The position numbers were made by a program, and so were the translations under genes. DNA of 64,000 nt, from NCBI RefSeq assembly GCF_023375815.1, contig NZ_CP067412.1, positions 1,426,001 to 1,490,000 on the forward strand, written 5' to 3'. The notes beneath the pieces were generated by a model that was given only the letters and a program-made list of their open reading frames with translations, did no database searches and was not told the origin of the DNA. Numbering within the stretch: position 1 is the first letter of the stretch; each line of letters opens with the position of its first letter. The DNA comes from Pseudomonas sp. HS6 (lineage in GTDB: Bacteria; Pseudomonadota; Gammaproteobacteria; Pseudomonadales; Pseudomonadaceae). Below, one piece after another: positions 25,771 to 38,068 of the stretch.

Positions 25771-26532
25771 ATGAAACCGTTATCTCTCAACGAAAGCGGC
25801 CTGCCGGCGCAAATCTGGAACAGCGCCGCGCAACTCGACAATATTCCGGTCATCAACACCCATAGTCTCGTGCCGCCCGGTGCTCGTGCCGTGGTTATCG
25901 CTCCGCACCCCGGCGATGAAGTGGTGACCTGCGGCGGCCTGCTGCAACTGCTGTCCGCCCTTGGGCATCCCCTGCAATTGCTTTCCGTCACCGACGGCAG
26001 CGCCAGCCATCCCGGCTCGCGCCAATGGTCGGAAAAACGCCTGAGCGTGTTCCGCCCTCAGGAAAGCGTCGAAGCCTTGCGCCGCCTGGGGCTACCGATG
26101 CACAGCCTGAAATGGGTGCGCGGTGGCTTCACCGACAATGCTCTGCTCGACCAGGAAGCCCAACTGATCGAGTTCATCTCACGCTATCTACGCCCCGGCG
26201 ACGTGGTGTTCAGCACGTGGTGCGAAGACGGCTCGGCGGATCATGAAGTGGTTGGCCGGGCCAGCGCCAAAGCCGCCCGCCAGGCTGGCGCCACCTATCA
26301 CGATGTGCCGGTCTGGGCCTGGCACTGGCCTGAGCGCGATCAGACGCAGATCCCGTGGCACCGTGCGCGCAAGCTGCGCCTCGATACCTGGACCGTCGCG
26401 CGCAAGAGCCACGCCACCCACGCTTACGCCAGCCAACTGAACGGAGAACCGGCCATCGGTATTGCACCGCTGTTGCCCAAGGCCATTCTGGAGCGCATGC
26501 GCCTGCCTTATGAAATTGTCTTCGTTGACTGA
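25771..26532 (+). CDS. PIG-L family protein with degenerate catalytic site
   Basis: A 253-residue paralogue of the PIG-L protein encoded 1.4 kb upstream; the two align almost without gaps from residue 33 on. The deacetylase motif reads PHPGDE (residues 45-50) instead of PHPDDE, and GSADH (154-158) instead of GHSDH. By comparison with MshB, the zinc ligands are kept (His46, Asp49, His158) but the general-base Asp is Gly48 and the second catalytic His is Ser155. The rest of the protein is well conserved, including TDGSASHPGS and VWAWHWP, so the gene does not look decayed. It may be a pseudo-enzyme: a regulator, a binding protein or a partner of the active paralogue. It has its own upstream gap of 174 bases and is followed by a hairpin. 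Confidence 0.85.
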   Translation: MKPLSLNESGLPAQIWNSAAQLDNIPVINTHSLVPPGARAVVIAPHPGDEVVTCGGLLQLLSALGHPLQLLSVTDGSASHPGSRQWSEKRLSVFRPQESVEALRRLGLPMHSLKWVRGGFTDNALLDQEAQLIEFISRYLRPGDVVFSTWCEDGSADHEVVGRASAKAARQAGATYHDVPVWAWHWPERDQTQIPWHRARKLRLDTWTVARKSHATHAYASQLNGEPAIGIAPLLPKAILERMRLPYEIVFVD

Positions 26533-26536
26533 AGAG

Positions 26537-26576
26537 CGGGCGCGGACAGTCACTCAATGTGAACTGCCCGCGCCCG
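26537..26576 (+). terminator. Hairpin after the second PIG-L gene
   Basis: Arms of 14 bases (CGGGCGCGGACAGT with ACTGCCCGCGCCCG, one mismatch) and a 12-base loop start 4 bases after the stop. No long T-tract follows. Confidence 0.65.
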
Positions 26577-26619
26577 GATCAGTCGCATGAAAAGGCAGTC
26601 ATGATTCAGAGGAGCGACC

Positions 26620-27417
26620 GTGTCCAGCGACCCCAAGCGTCACGACATCGACGCACAGCCCTTGAAGCCGTCGACCATCCATCGCCTGCGGGTGTTGACG
26701 GTCAATACGCACAAGGGGTTTACCGCACTCAACCGCCGTTTCATTCTTCCGGAGCTGCGTGAGGCAGTGCGCAGCACCAGCGCCGATCTGGTGTTTCTTC
26801 AGGAAGTGGTGGGCGAACACGAACGGCATTCGAACCGCTACAACGAGTGGCCGCAAACCTCGCAATATGAATTCCTCGCGGACAGCATGTGGAGCGATTT
26901 CGCCTACGGACGTAACGCCGTTTACCCCGACGGCCACCACGGAAACGCGCTGTTGTCGAAGTACCCGATCCGCGAGTACCGCAACCTCGATGTCTCGATC
27001 ACCGGCCCGGAACGCCGCGGTCTGCTGCACTGCATACTGGATGTGCCGGGGCACGCAGAAGTTCATGCGATCTGTGTGCACTTGAGCCTGCTCGAAAGCC
27101 ATCGTCAATTGCAGCTGCAACTGCTTTGCCAGTTGCTTGAATCCCTGCCGGAGGATGCGCCGGTCATCATTGCTGGCGACTTCAATGACTGGCAAATGCA
27201 GGGCAACCTCACCCTCTCCCGCCGCGACTACCTGCACGAAGCGTTCGAGCGCCATCACGGCCGGCCGGCCAAGACCTACCCGGCGCGCTTTCCGCTGTTG
27301 CGGCTGGACCGGGTTTATCTGCGCAATGCCAGCAGCCACGACCCGCAGATACTCGGCAACAAGCCCTGGACGCATTTGTCCGATCACTTGCCGCTGGCGG
27401 TCGAGGTGCATCTGTAG
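26620..27417 (+). CDS. Endonuclease/exonuclease/phosphatase (EEP) family protein
   Basis: A 265-residue metal-dependent hydrolase with a GTG start, chosen for AGAGGAG eight bases upstream. EEP motifs are LTVNTHKG near the N-terminus, the metal-binding Glu in [10 protein letters not shown] near residue 66, [10 protein letters not shown] near 185 and the C-terminal SDHLPL with the catalytic His. Such proteins cleave phosphodiester or phosphomonoester bonds. In many pseudomonads a similar protein is encoded next to a cardiolipin synthase (ClsB-like) and a YbhN-like membrane protein, but neither follows here. After the TAG stop the same frame stays open for about 60 codons. Confidence 0.85.
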   Translation: MSSDPKRHDIDAQPLKPSTIHRLRVLTVNTHKGFTALNRRFILPELREAVRSTSADLVFLQEVVGEHERHSNRYNEWPQTSQYEFLADSMWSDFAYGRNAVYPDGHHGNALLSKYPIREYRNLDVSITGPERRGLLHCILDVPGHAEVHAICVHLSLLESHRQLQLQLLCQLLESLPEDAPVIIAGDFNDWQMQGNLTLSRRDYLHEAFERHHGRPAKTYPARFPLLRLDRVYLRNASSHDPQILGNKPWTHLSDHLPLAVEVHL

Positions 27418-27848
27418 TTCGACCGTACCGTCAGTGTCTACGCCAGCACCGATAACATTAGCAATATTGACAGCCATGACCTGCGTGGCCTGGCGAAAAA
27501 TCCGAGTGTTCGCATCCATTGGCAAGCCGATAGCAGGCTAAGCAAACGCTCTGTCTCGCGGTTCCAGGCGTGTTTCCTCCTGCAAACAACAACTTAGATA
27601 TGTGCAGAAAAACAAACGCTTGCGACCTCTGATTTAGCCATACCGCTCATCGTCCAATTTCTTGACGCAGGGACATCGGTCTTCTTAGCTCTACCTTACT
27701 ACCCCCGGAAACACTACTCGGGGCGGGCCTTCGGACACTCGTGAAAACGGGTGGCTGCGGGTTCGCCTCGCTCCATTCGGTCGCCCCTCATTCGGGGTAG
27801 GAGAGACGCCAAGGCGAGATACCACATGCGCTAGCAAGGTAGATCTTC
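27418..27848. other. Intergenic region with possible gene remnant and structured leader
   Basis: About 430 bases with no supported intact gene. From 27418 to 27597 the frame of the EEP gene stays open after its stop, without a start codon of its own, which could be a remnant. From about 27760 the DNA is GC-rich and can fold: TCGCCT (27763-27768) pairs with AGGCGA (27812-27817) around an inner CCCC/GGGG hairpin (27784-27797), placing a stem-loop about 30 bases before the next start codon. Confidence 0.35.
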
Positions 27849-28919
27849 ATGAAAACCTCACTCACCCCACACGAGATCAAAATCACCTTCTGCACCGTTT
27901 CAAGTTCTATCTTGCTGTGCTCATCCATGGAGGCGCAGGCGGGTCCTGTGGCGGATGAGACCACGCCTTGGTATCGCCAGGACGTGCCGATCCTGACCCT
28001 GCCCGCGACCGTCATCACCCCCGACCCGCAACGGTTGAGCCCGCGCCCCGACCTGCGTGGCAACTACCTTATCACCGAAGACCTTACCCCTTCGGCCTGG
28101 GATCAACTCTACGGACAAGCCTCTCGCCAGGCACAAACCGATATCCTCAACCCCGGGTTCGCGACGCCCGGCAGCGGGGAACTCAAAGGGCCGCCGGTGT
28201 TGACGCTGCAAGGCAGCAGCGGGCAGACCCAGCGCATCGGCCTGATCGGCGGCATGAGTCAGATCCAGGGCAACGGCAATGGTCTGATCGTCAATCGCGC
28301 GCTCGCCGATCCGACCACCGACACCCTCAATCTGCAAGGCCAGAGCCTCGGCGCCTACTACAGCCTGACCGGGTCCGAAGGCTGGCACGTCGACCTGTCG
28401 GCCAGCGGTGGCCGGGTCAGTGGTTTCAGCCGCAATGAACAGGGTGCGCGCCTGGCCACCGAAGGCAGTGCGATGACATTCTCCGTGGAGGGCGGTTTCC
28501 CGATTGGCCTGGGCGAAAACTGGGTTGTCGAGCCTCAGGCGCAGTTGATCAATCAGCGGATCACCCTCGACACGCCTTACGCGGGTTCGGGCAACGCTTC
28601 ATCGAGTGACATTTCGTCCTGGAGCGGCCGGGTCGGTGCCCGACTGAAAGGCAGTTACGATCTGAGCGGCCTGCCGGTAGAACCTTACGTGCGCACCAAC
28701 CTGTGGCACACGGTGTACACCGGCAACACGGTGACGCTCGATCAGGTGGACAAGATCAGCAGCAGTCGCAAGTCATCGACGGTGGAATTGGGTCTGGGTC
28801 TGGTGGCGAAGGTCACGCCGTCGGTGAGCCTGTACGTCAGTGCCGACTACAGCAGTGACGTGGACGACAATGATCTGAACGGGTTGATCGGCAGCCTGGG
28901 CATCCGGATGCGCTGGTGA
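27849..28919 (+). CDS. Short autotransporter-type outer-membrane barrel protein
   Basis: A 356-residue exported protein. The leader has an unusual polar N-terminus and a hydrophobic core near residues 14-28, with a likely cleavage after AQA (about residue 31). Residues about 60-150 resemble a linker or stub passenger; the last 230 or so residues alternate as amphipathic strands (for example LGAYYSLTGSEGWHVDLSASGG) and end in RMRW, an aromatic C-terminus as required by the BAM machinery. It matches autotransporter barrel domains, but a typical passenger of several hundred residues is missing. It could be a truncated type V protein or a stand-alone barrel. The gene is isolated and convergent with glgB. 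Confidence 0.7.
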   Translation: MKTSLTPHEIKITFCTVSSSILLCSSMEAQAGPVADETTPWYRQDVPILTLPATVITPDPQRLSPRPDLRGNYLITEDLTPSAWDQLYGQASRQAQTDILNPGFATPGSGELKGPPVLTLQGSSGQTQRIGLIGGMSQIQGNGNGLIVNRALADPTTDTLNLQGQSLGAYYSLTGSEGWHVDLSASGGRVSGFSRNEQGARLATEGSAMTFSVEGGFPIGLGENWVVEPQAQLINQRITLDTPYAGSGNASSSDISSWSGRVGARLKGSYDLSGLPVEPYVRTNLWHTVYTGNTVTLDQVDKISSSRKSSTVELGLGLVAKVTPSVSLYVSADYSSDVDDNDLNGLIGSLGIRMRW

Positions 28920-28949
28920 GGGCGCGTCATTCGCGTCGGGTAATACAGT

Positions 28950-28980
28950 GATCGTTCCCACGCTCTGCGTGGAAACGATC
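28950..28980. repeat. Palindromic extragenic repeat between convergent genes
   Basis: GATCGTTCCCACGC, loop TCT, then GCGTGGAAACGATC, with one internal mismatch. A shorter relative lies at 46634-46652. It sits between the stops of the barrel protein gene and glgB and could act as a two-way terminator. Confidence 0.65.
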
Positions 28981-29005
28981 TCGCGTGAGGTCGATCAGTG
29001 ACGCG

Positions 29006-31237
29006 TCAGCCCTCGGGCTTGAGAATCAACACCGCCAGCGGCGGCAGATTCAGTTCCAGTGACAACGCCTGACCATGGCTGGGCACGTCTTCGGTGAACG
29101 CCCCGCCACCATTGCCATAATTGGAGCCGGCATAGGTGTCGGCATCACTGTTGAGCAGCTCGGTCCAGCGCCCGGCAAACGGCACACCCACTCGATACGA
29201 CTGACGCGGCACTGGCGTGAAATTGGCCACCACCAGCACCGGCGAGCCGTCCTTGCTCCAGCGCAGCCAGGCGTAGACGCTGTTGATCGCATCGTCACCG
29301 ATCAGCCACTGAAAGCCTTGCGGCGCATCGTCCTGTTCGTGCAGCGCTGGCTCTTCGCGGTACAAGCGATTCAGATCACCAACCAGTTTCTGCACACCTT
29401 TGTGCTCGGAGTACTGGAGCAGATACCAGTCCAGTTGCTGATCGTGATTCCACTCGCGCCACTGGCCAAACTCGCAGCCCATGAACAGCAGCTTCTTGCC
29501 CGGATGGGTCCACATGAAGCTCAGATAAGCGCGCAAGTTGGCGAATTTCTGCCAGCGGTCGCCGGGCATTTTGTCGATCAGCGAGTGCTTGCCGTGCACC
29601 ACTTCGTCGTGGGAAATCGGCAGGATGAAACGTTCGGACCAGGCGTAGACCAGACCGAAACTCAGCTCGTTGTGATGATGGGCGCGGTACACCGGATCCT
29701 GTTGAATGTAATGCAGCGAATCGTGCATCCAGCCCATGTTCCATTTGTAGGCAAAGCCGAGGCCGCCCTGCTGGGTACTTTGGCTGACGCCCGGCCACGC
29801 TGTGGATTCCTCGGCGATCACCAGCGCCCCCGGTGCTTCCAGCGCCACTACGTCGTTGAGGTGGCGCAGGAAGTCGATGGCTTCCAGGTTCTCGCGACCG
29901 CCATGACGATTGGGCACCCACTCGCCGGCCTTGCGTGAATAGTCGCGATAGAGCATCGACGCCACCGCATCGACCCGCAGTCCATCGACATGGAAATGCT
30001 TCAGCCAGTGCAACGCCGACGCCAGCATGTAGCCATGCACTTCGGTGCGCCCGAGGTTGTAGATCAGTGTGTCCCAATCCTGATGGAAGCCTTCCAGCGG
30101 GTTACCGTATTCGTACAGCGCGGTGCCGTCGAACTGCGCCAGACCGTGGGTATCGGTCGGAAAATGCGCCGGCACCCAGTCAAGAATCACACCGATTTCA
30201 GCCTGATGGCAGGCATTGATGAACGCCGCGAACTCATCCGGTGTGCCATAACGCGCACTCGGCGCGAATTGCGACAGCAACTGATAACCCCAGGAGCCAC
30301 CGAACGGGTGCTCCATGATCGGCATCAGCTCGATGTGGGTGAAGCCCAGTTCCTTGACGTAGGGAATCAGCCGCTCGGCCAGCTCCGGCCAGGTGTACTG
30401 GCGGGCGACTTCACCGAGATCGTCGAGTTCACACTGCCAGGAACCGGCGTGCAGCTCATAGATCGACAGCGGCGCATTGTGTTGCTGGCGCTCGCTGCGC
30501 CCGCTCATCCAGTGCTGATCCTGCCAGTCGATCTGCAGCGGCGCGGCGACTTTGGACGCGGTGTCCGGTGGCAGGCTGGTAGCCAGCGCCATCGGGTCGG
30601 CCTTGAGCGGCAGGATGCCGTGGGCGCCGAGAATTTCGTATTTGTATAGATCGCCGGCCTGCAGGCGCGGAATGAACAACTCCCAGACCCCGGATGGATG
30701 CCGCAGACGCATCGGATGCCGTCGCCCGTCCCAGACGTTGAAGTCGCCGACCACCGACACCCGACGGGCATTCGGTGCCCACACGGCAAACCGCACGCCG
30801 TCGACGCCATCGACGGTTTTCAGCTGTGCGCCGAGGCAACTGCTGAGATCGCGATGATTGCCCTCGGCAAACAGATACAGATCCATCTCACCGAGCAACG
30901 GCCCGAAGCTGTAGGGATCTTCCGCGACCTGCTCGCCACCGGCCCAGCGGGTGCGCAACTGATACGGCCGCGAATGCTCGAAATGCCCGACGAACAGTCC
31001 CGGCGTCTCGGTCGCCTCCAACGGACCAAGTTCATCGCCGGTGTCCTTGTCCAGCACGGTGACACTCAATGCACCCGGCAGATACGCCCGGATGAATTGC
31101 CCGCCGGCACCATCGCCGTGGGGCCCGAGAATGGAAAACGGGTCCTGATGCTCTGCGCGCACCAGGGCATCGATGTCCTTCACCCTGGGCAGCAAGCGCT
31201 CTTTAACGTGACCCTGTTCCTTGTTCGAGAAACTCAT
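29006..31237 (-). CDS. glgB: 1,4-alpha-glucan branching enzyme
   Basis: A 743-residue GH13 enzyme that makes alpha-1,6 branches in linear glucan. It has a GlgB N-terminal sandwich (about 25-120), a CBM48 domain (about 130-230), then the barrel with DWVPAHF, the nucleophile Asp in GLRVDAVAS near residue 415, the general acid Glu in IAEESTAW near 470 and the third carboxylate in ISHDEVVHG near 535. A C-terminal all-beta domain follows. The ATG lies two bases after the treS stop, with GGAGAG inside the end of treS as ribosome-binding site, so the genes are coupled. It is the last gene of glgE-treS-glgB and finishes the GlgE-made glucan. Confidence 0.96.
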   Translation of the reverse strand: MSFSNKEQGHVKERLLPRVKDIDALVRAEHQDPFSILGPHGDGAGGQFIRAYLPGALSVTVLDKDTGDELGPLEATETPGLFVGHFEHSRPYQLRTRWAGGEQVAEDPYSFGPLLGEMDLYLFAEGNHRDLSSCLGAQLKTVDGVDGVRFAVWAPNARRVSVVGDFNVWDGRRHPMRLRHPSGVWELFIPRLQAGDLYKYEILGAHGILPLKADPMALATSLPPDTASKVAAPLQIDWQDQHWMSGRSERQQHNAPLSIYELHAGSWQCELDDLGEVARQYTWPELAERLIPYVKELGFTHIELMPIMEHPFGGSWGYQLLSQFAPSARYGTPDEFAAFINACHQAEIGVILDWVPAHFPTDTHGLAQFDGTALYEYGNPLEGFHQDWDTLIYNLGRTEVHGYMLASALHWLKHFHVDGLRVDAVASMLYRDYSRKAGEWVPNRHGGRENLEAIDFLRHLNDVVALEAPGALVIAEESTAWPGVSQSTQQGGLGFAYKWNMGWMHDSLHYIQQDPVYRAHHHNELSFGLVYAWSERFILPISHDEVVHGKHSLIDKMPGDRWQKFANLRAYLSFMWTHPGKKLLFMGCEFGQWREWNHDQQLDWYLLQYSEHKGVQKLVGDLNRLYREEPALHEQDDAPQGFQWLIGDDAINSVYAWLRWSKDGSPVLVVANFTPVPRQSYRVGVPFAGRWTELLNSDADTYAGSNYGNGGGAFTEDVPSHGQALSLELNLPPLAVLILKPEG

Positions 31238-31239
31238 GA

Positions 31240-34581
<3,342 letters not shown>

Positions 34582-34620
34582 GTGAAACTCCTGTTCAATG
34601 CATGAATGCGTCGGCCCGGA

Positions 34621-36618
34621 TCAGGCTGCGGTGATGCGCCAGATCCCGAACGGCTGATAAGCCGGGTCGATCCGCATGAACTGGTACTTGCCGTGCCAGT
34701 CCCAGCGATGCCCGTTCATCAGGTCTTCGCCGTGAGTGGTGGCATCGTCCGGCAGGCCCATCTCCCACAGTGGCAATTCGAAATTGGCCTCCTGCGCGTA
34801 ATGCGGATCGAGGCTGACGGCCACCAGAATGAAGTTGCTGCCATCGGCGCTGCGCTTGCCGAAGTACAGAATGTTGTCGTTCCAGGCGTTGTAGATCTTC
34901 AGGCCCAGGTGGCTGTGCAGCGCCGGGTTCTGCCGGCGGATGCGATTGAGCTGGGCGATCTCGGCAATGATGTTGTCGGGCGCATTGAAGTCGCGGACAC
35001 GGATCTCGTACTTCTCGGAATCGAGGTACTCCTCCTTGCCCGGCACCGGTGCCGATTCGCACAGTTCGAACCCCGAGTACATACCCCACAGGCCCGAGCC
35101 CATGGTCGCCAGTGCCGCGCGGATCAGAAATCCCGGTCTTCCAGATTCATGCAGGAACGCCGGGTTGATGTCCGGAGTGTTGACGAAAAAATTCGGCCGG
35201 TAGCACTCGCGCCACGGCGATTCGTTGAGTTCGCTGAAATAACTCGCCAGTTCGGCCTTGGTGTTGCGCCAAGTGAAATAGGTGTAGCTCTGGGTGTAAC
35301 CGACCTTGCCCAGGCGCGCCATCATCGCCGGAGTGGTGAAGGCTTCGGCGAGGAAGATCACTTCGGGATGCAGTGTGCGCACATCGGCGATCAGCCACTG
35401 CCAGAACGGCAGCGGTTTGGTGTGCGGGTTGTCGACGCGAAAGATCTTCACGCCCTCCTCGACCCAGCCCACAACGATGTCACGCAGTTCGACCCACAGG
35501 CTCGGGATCGCTTCCGGCGCATAGAAGTCGACGTTGACGATGTCCTGGTATTTCTTCGGCGGGTTTTCCGCGTATTTGATCGTGCCGTCCGGCCGCCAGT
35601 TAAACCAGCCCGGATGCTGCTTGAGCCACGGGTGATCCTGGGAACACTGGATGGCAAAATCGAGGGCGATTTCCAGACCATGCTCGGCGGCAGCTGCCAC
35701 CAGTCGACGAAAATCCTCGCGGGTGCCGAGCTGCGAGTGAATCGCTTCGTGCCCGCCTTCTTCGCTGCCTATTGCATACGGGCTTCCCGGATCGTCCGGG
35801 CCGGCCGTCAGCGAGTTATTGCGACCCTTGCGGTGGCTGCGGCCAATCGGGTGGATCGGCGTGAAATACAACACGTCGAAGCCCATGTCCTGAATCATCG
35901 GCAGCCGCGAGTGCACATCGTTGAAGGTGCCGTGGCGGGCGGGATCGTCGGTGATCGAGCGGGGAAACAGCTCGTACCAACTGGCGAATTCAGCCAGTTC
36001 GCGCTCTACGTCCAGCGGGAATTCAGCGCTGATGCTCAGATAAGCGCGGTGATCGGCCTCGGCCATCAACTGCGCACTCTGCGGGTGCAGAAATAGCGCG
36101 ACCTGCTCGGTTTCGAGCAGGCCGGACAATTCGTGGTGCAGCGCCGCCAGTTGTTCGCTGAGCGGGCCTTCGCTGCGTTCAGCCGCCTGGTGCACCATCG
36201 TGCGGCCTTCTTGCAATTCAAGGCTGACCGGTACGCGGGCGGTGTGTTTTTTCTCCAGTTCGTACTGAAAACTGGCGAACTGATCGATCCACGCTTCGAT
36301 CAGGTACAGATAACGGCCCATGCGCTGGGGCCGAAACCGACCTTCCCAGCCGTTATTGCCCTGATCGGCCATGACTTCGCTTTGCCAGACTTCCTCGCCC
36401 TCTTCGCGCCAGCGAATGCGCACCGCCAGTTTGTCGTGACCGTCGGCGAAGATCTTGCTGGTGACCACGATCTCGCGCCCGACCACCGCCTTGACGGCAA
36501 ACTGCCCGCCATCCAGCGATGGCTGAACGTTTTCAATGGCTATGCGTGGCAGCAGCAACGCCTGCGACAGCGGGATGTGCGGGTTGTAGCTCTGTTCGGA
36601 GGGTTTTTCAGCAGTCAT
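34621..36618 (-). CDS. glgE: Maltose-1-phosphate maltosyltransferase
   Basis: A 665-residue GH13_3 enzyme that transfers maltosyl units from alpha-maltose-1-phosphate to the non-reducing end of a glucan. The start at 36618 is preferred to an in-frame ATG at 36672 because GGAGAGA lies 5 bases upstream and the length then fits the family. It has an N-terminal beta-domain, then a catalytic domain with the TPIHPIGR segment, the nucleophile Asp in FRVDNPHTKP (about residue 394) and the acid Glu in LAEAFTTP (about 423). It is first in the glgE-treS-glgB operon, whose promoter should lie in 36619-36836. In P. aeruginosa the GlgE glucan is linked to desiccation tolerance. Confidence 0.96.
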   Translation of the reverse strand: MTAEKPSEQSYNPHIPLSQALLLPRIAIENVQPSLDGGQFAVKAVVGREIVVTSKIFADGHDKLAVRIRWREEGEEVWQSEVMADQGNNGWEGRFRPQRMGRYLYLIEAWIDQFASFQYELEKKHTARVPVSLELQEGRTMVHQAAERSEGPLSEQLAALHHELSGLLETEQVALFLHPQSAQLMAEADHRAYLSISAEFPLDVERELAEFASWYELFPRSITDDPARHGTFNDVHSRLPMIQDMGFDVLYFTPIHPIGRSHRKGRNNSLTAGPDDPGSPYAIGSEEGGHEAIHSQLGTREDFRRLVAAAAEHGLEIALDFAIQCSQDHPWLKQHPGWFNWRPDGTIKYAENPPKKYQDIVNVDFYAPEAIPSLWVELRDIVVGWVEEGVKIFRVDNPHTKPLPFWQWLIADVRTLHPEVIFLAEAFTTPAMMARLGKVGYTQSYTYFTWRNTKAELASYFSELNESPWRECYRPNFFVNTPDINPAFLHESGRPGFLIRAALATMGSGLWGMYSGFELCESAPVPGKEEYLDSEKYEIRVRDFNAPDNIIAEIAQLNRIRRQNPALHSHLGLKIYNAWNDNILYFGKRSADGSNFILVAVSLDPHYAQEANFELPLWEMGLPDDATTHGEDLMNGHRWDWHGKYQFMRIDPAYQPFGIWRITAA

Positions 36619-36836
36619 TGAGCATCTCTCCTTAACGCCCCAAGGACGCTCGTTTGCCTGTTTGTCGATCACGACCGGGCCTGTGCCCGACGATGAACTC
36701 TCTCAGGTTCCGAGCGACCCTCGCCGGCAAAAGTTCACAGGGATTTGCCCCGCCACAAAATCGGATCGATTTCGCGCAGAAGTGGTCAACTCACTTAAGC
36801 ACTTCTCACGCCATGTGCCACACGGAGGTTCAACTG

Positions 36837-36995
36837 ATGACTATTCCGATCCCTGCTGAAACGCCCGATCCGAACATCGACAAACCGGTGCTGCCCGAAA
36901 CCGAGCCGCAGCCGGTCCCTGAACAGGAGCCACCGGGCACTACACCGCCACCCAAGGAAGAGCCGCCGACGACCATGCCGCCGGTGATCGTCTGA
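36837..36995 (+). CDS. Small Pro/Glu-rich protein, unknown
   Basis: A 52-residue protein with GGAGG eight bases before the ATG. About a third of the residues are proline, with many Glu and Thr (for example PETEPQPVPEQEPPG), and Lys, Arg and aromatics are rare or absent. It is probably disordered. The stop touches the stop of the minus-strand mgtC-like gene with no gap. Divergent from glgE, it may share a stress-related promoter region. I do not recognise a family. Confidence 0.6.
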   Translation: MTIPIPAETPDPNIDKPVLPETEPQPVPEQEPPGTTPPPKEEPPTTMPPVIV

Positions 36996-37502
36996 TCAGC
37001 GGGGCTCGTCGTGATCCTTCTCGAAAAGCCTCACGATCCGGGGCATCACGCTGAATACGCCCAGCGCCAGCAGCGTACTGAGCACCGCCGTCGCCTCGCG
37101 GCCCAAACCGGCCGCGACGCCGATGGCGGCGGTCATCCACAACCCGGCGGCAGTGGTCAGGCCTTTGACGTGACCTTCATCGCCTTCGTGATTCTTCAGA
37201 ATGGTGCCGGCCCCGAGAAAGCCGATGCCGGCGATCACCCCTTGCATCACCCGGCTCATCGCGTCGGCCTGTGAGCCGGACAGTTGTGGCACCAAAACGA
37301 ACAGCGCCGCGCCGATGGCCACCAGCATGTGCGTTCGCACCCCGGCAGCTTTGCCTTTGTGCTCACGCTCGAAACCGAGAATACCGCCCAATATCGCCGC
37401 TATCAGCAGACGCACGGTAATCCGCGTCAGCTGTGACGCATCACCGATGTCGGCGAATTCCTCTTGCAGTGTTTCCCAGACTTCATGCCACCAGGCGTTC
37501 AT
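36996..37502 (-). CDS. MgtC/SapB family inner-membrane protein
   Basis: A 168-residue membrane protein. The MgtC core is clear: LLIAAILGGILGFEREHKG near residues 30-50, the AAGVRTHMLVAIGAALF helix, a GVIAGIGFLGAGTILK helix near 90-105, and TTAAGLWMTAAIGVAAGLG near 115-135. The acidic/basic signature GFEREH of the family is intact. MgtC proteins in pathogens affect growth in low Mg and membrane potential; this shorter member (no C-terminal ACT-like domain) has no assigned role. It is convergent with the small proline-rich gene. Confidence 0.9.
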   Translation of the reverse strand: MNAWWHEVWETLQEEFADIGDASQLTRITVRLLIAAILGGILGFEREHKGKAAGVRTHMLVAIGAALFVLVPQLSGSQADAMSRVMQGVIAGIGFLGAGTILKNHEGDEGHVKGLTTAAGLWMTAAIGVAAGLGREATAVLSTLLALGVFSVMPRIVRLFEKDHDEPR

Positions 37503-37625
37503 CGCTCAGTCCTTGTGAAAGGGTCATGGAAGGTGGACAGCGGCGACCATTAATCGGTTGCGTAGAACGATCACCCGGACCAACGCCCTAACCTTTCAAC
37601 ACCCCCTGGAAAAAAGGACAGCCCC

Positions 37626-37859
37626 ATGACCGTGCGCATCGAAAACAAGACCTGTTTTTTCGCCAACGAAAACGGTGAGCAGATTCGCCTGTGCGGCGAC
37701 CTGACCATAATCACCGACAGTGAAAAATCGATGTCAGCCGTGGAAATAGAAGGTCGGCGCATTTACATCACGGAGGCCGAAGCCGACGCTCTGACCGTCG
37801 CAGGTGCCAAAGACGGACGTAAACACCTGAAAGCCACCGACAGTGATTCGGTGATTTGA
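37626..37859 (+). CDS. DUF3203 family protein
   Basis: A 77-residue acidic cytosolic protein resembling the Pseudomonas DUF3203 family, with the conserved-looking EIEGRRIYITEAEADALTVAG segment. The AAAAAAGGA stretch before the ATG supplies a ribosome-binding site. It stands alone between mgtC and ccoG; no function is known to me. Confidence 0.75.
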   Translation: MTVRIENKTCFFANENGEQIRLCGDLTIITDSEKSMSAVEIEGRRIYITEAEADALTVAGAKDGRKHLKATDSDSVI

Positions 37860-38040
37860 CTGACCCCGGTCAAGATCCTGCGCAGACGTCTGGGATAGGC
37901 ATCTGCGCCTAGCTCCGCCAACTGCTTCAAGTTGTCGCAGGGCCGGGCGCAAAACCCATCTGATACGCTTTTTATTGAAATACCTGAGTCTGTTATGCAA
38001 ACAGATCGGCGCTCATAGTTCATTGGCCTGATGGAGGCTG

Positions 38041-38068
38041 ATGAGCGAACGACCATGAGCGAACGAAT
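38041..38068 (+). repeat. 14-nt tandem duplication at the ccoG start
   Basis: ATGAGCGAACGACC (38041-38054) is followed directly by ATGAGCGAACGAAT (38055-38068), 12 of 14 identical. The first ATG, close behind a TGGAGG ribosome-binding site, opens five codons (M-S-E-R-P) and ends on a TGA that overlaps the second ATG, which is in frame with ccoG. Confidence 0.85.

Noticed and set aside
37856..37873. Anr/Fnr box before ccoG (TTGAC...GTCAA)
   Set aside because: The half-site spacing is 8 bases instead of 4 and it overlaps the DUF3203 stop region; more likely a weak hairpin.
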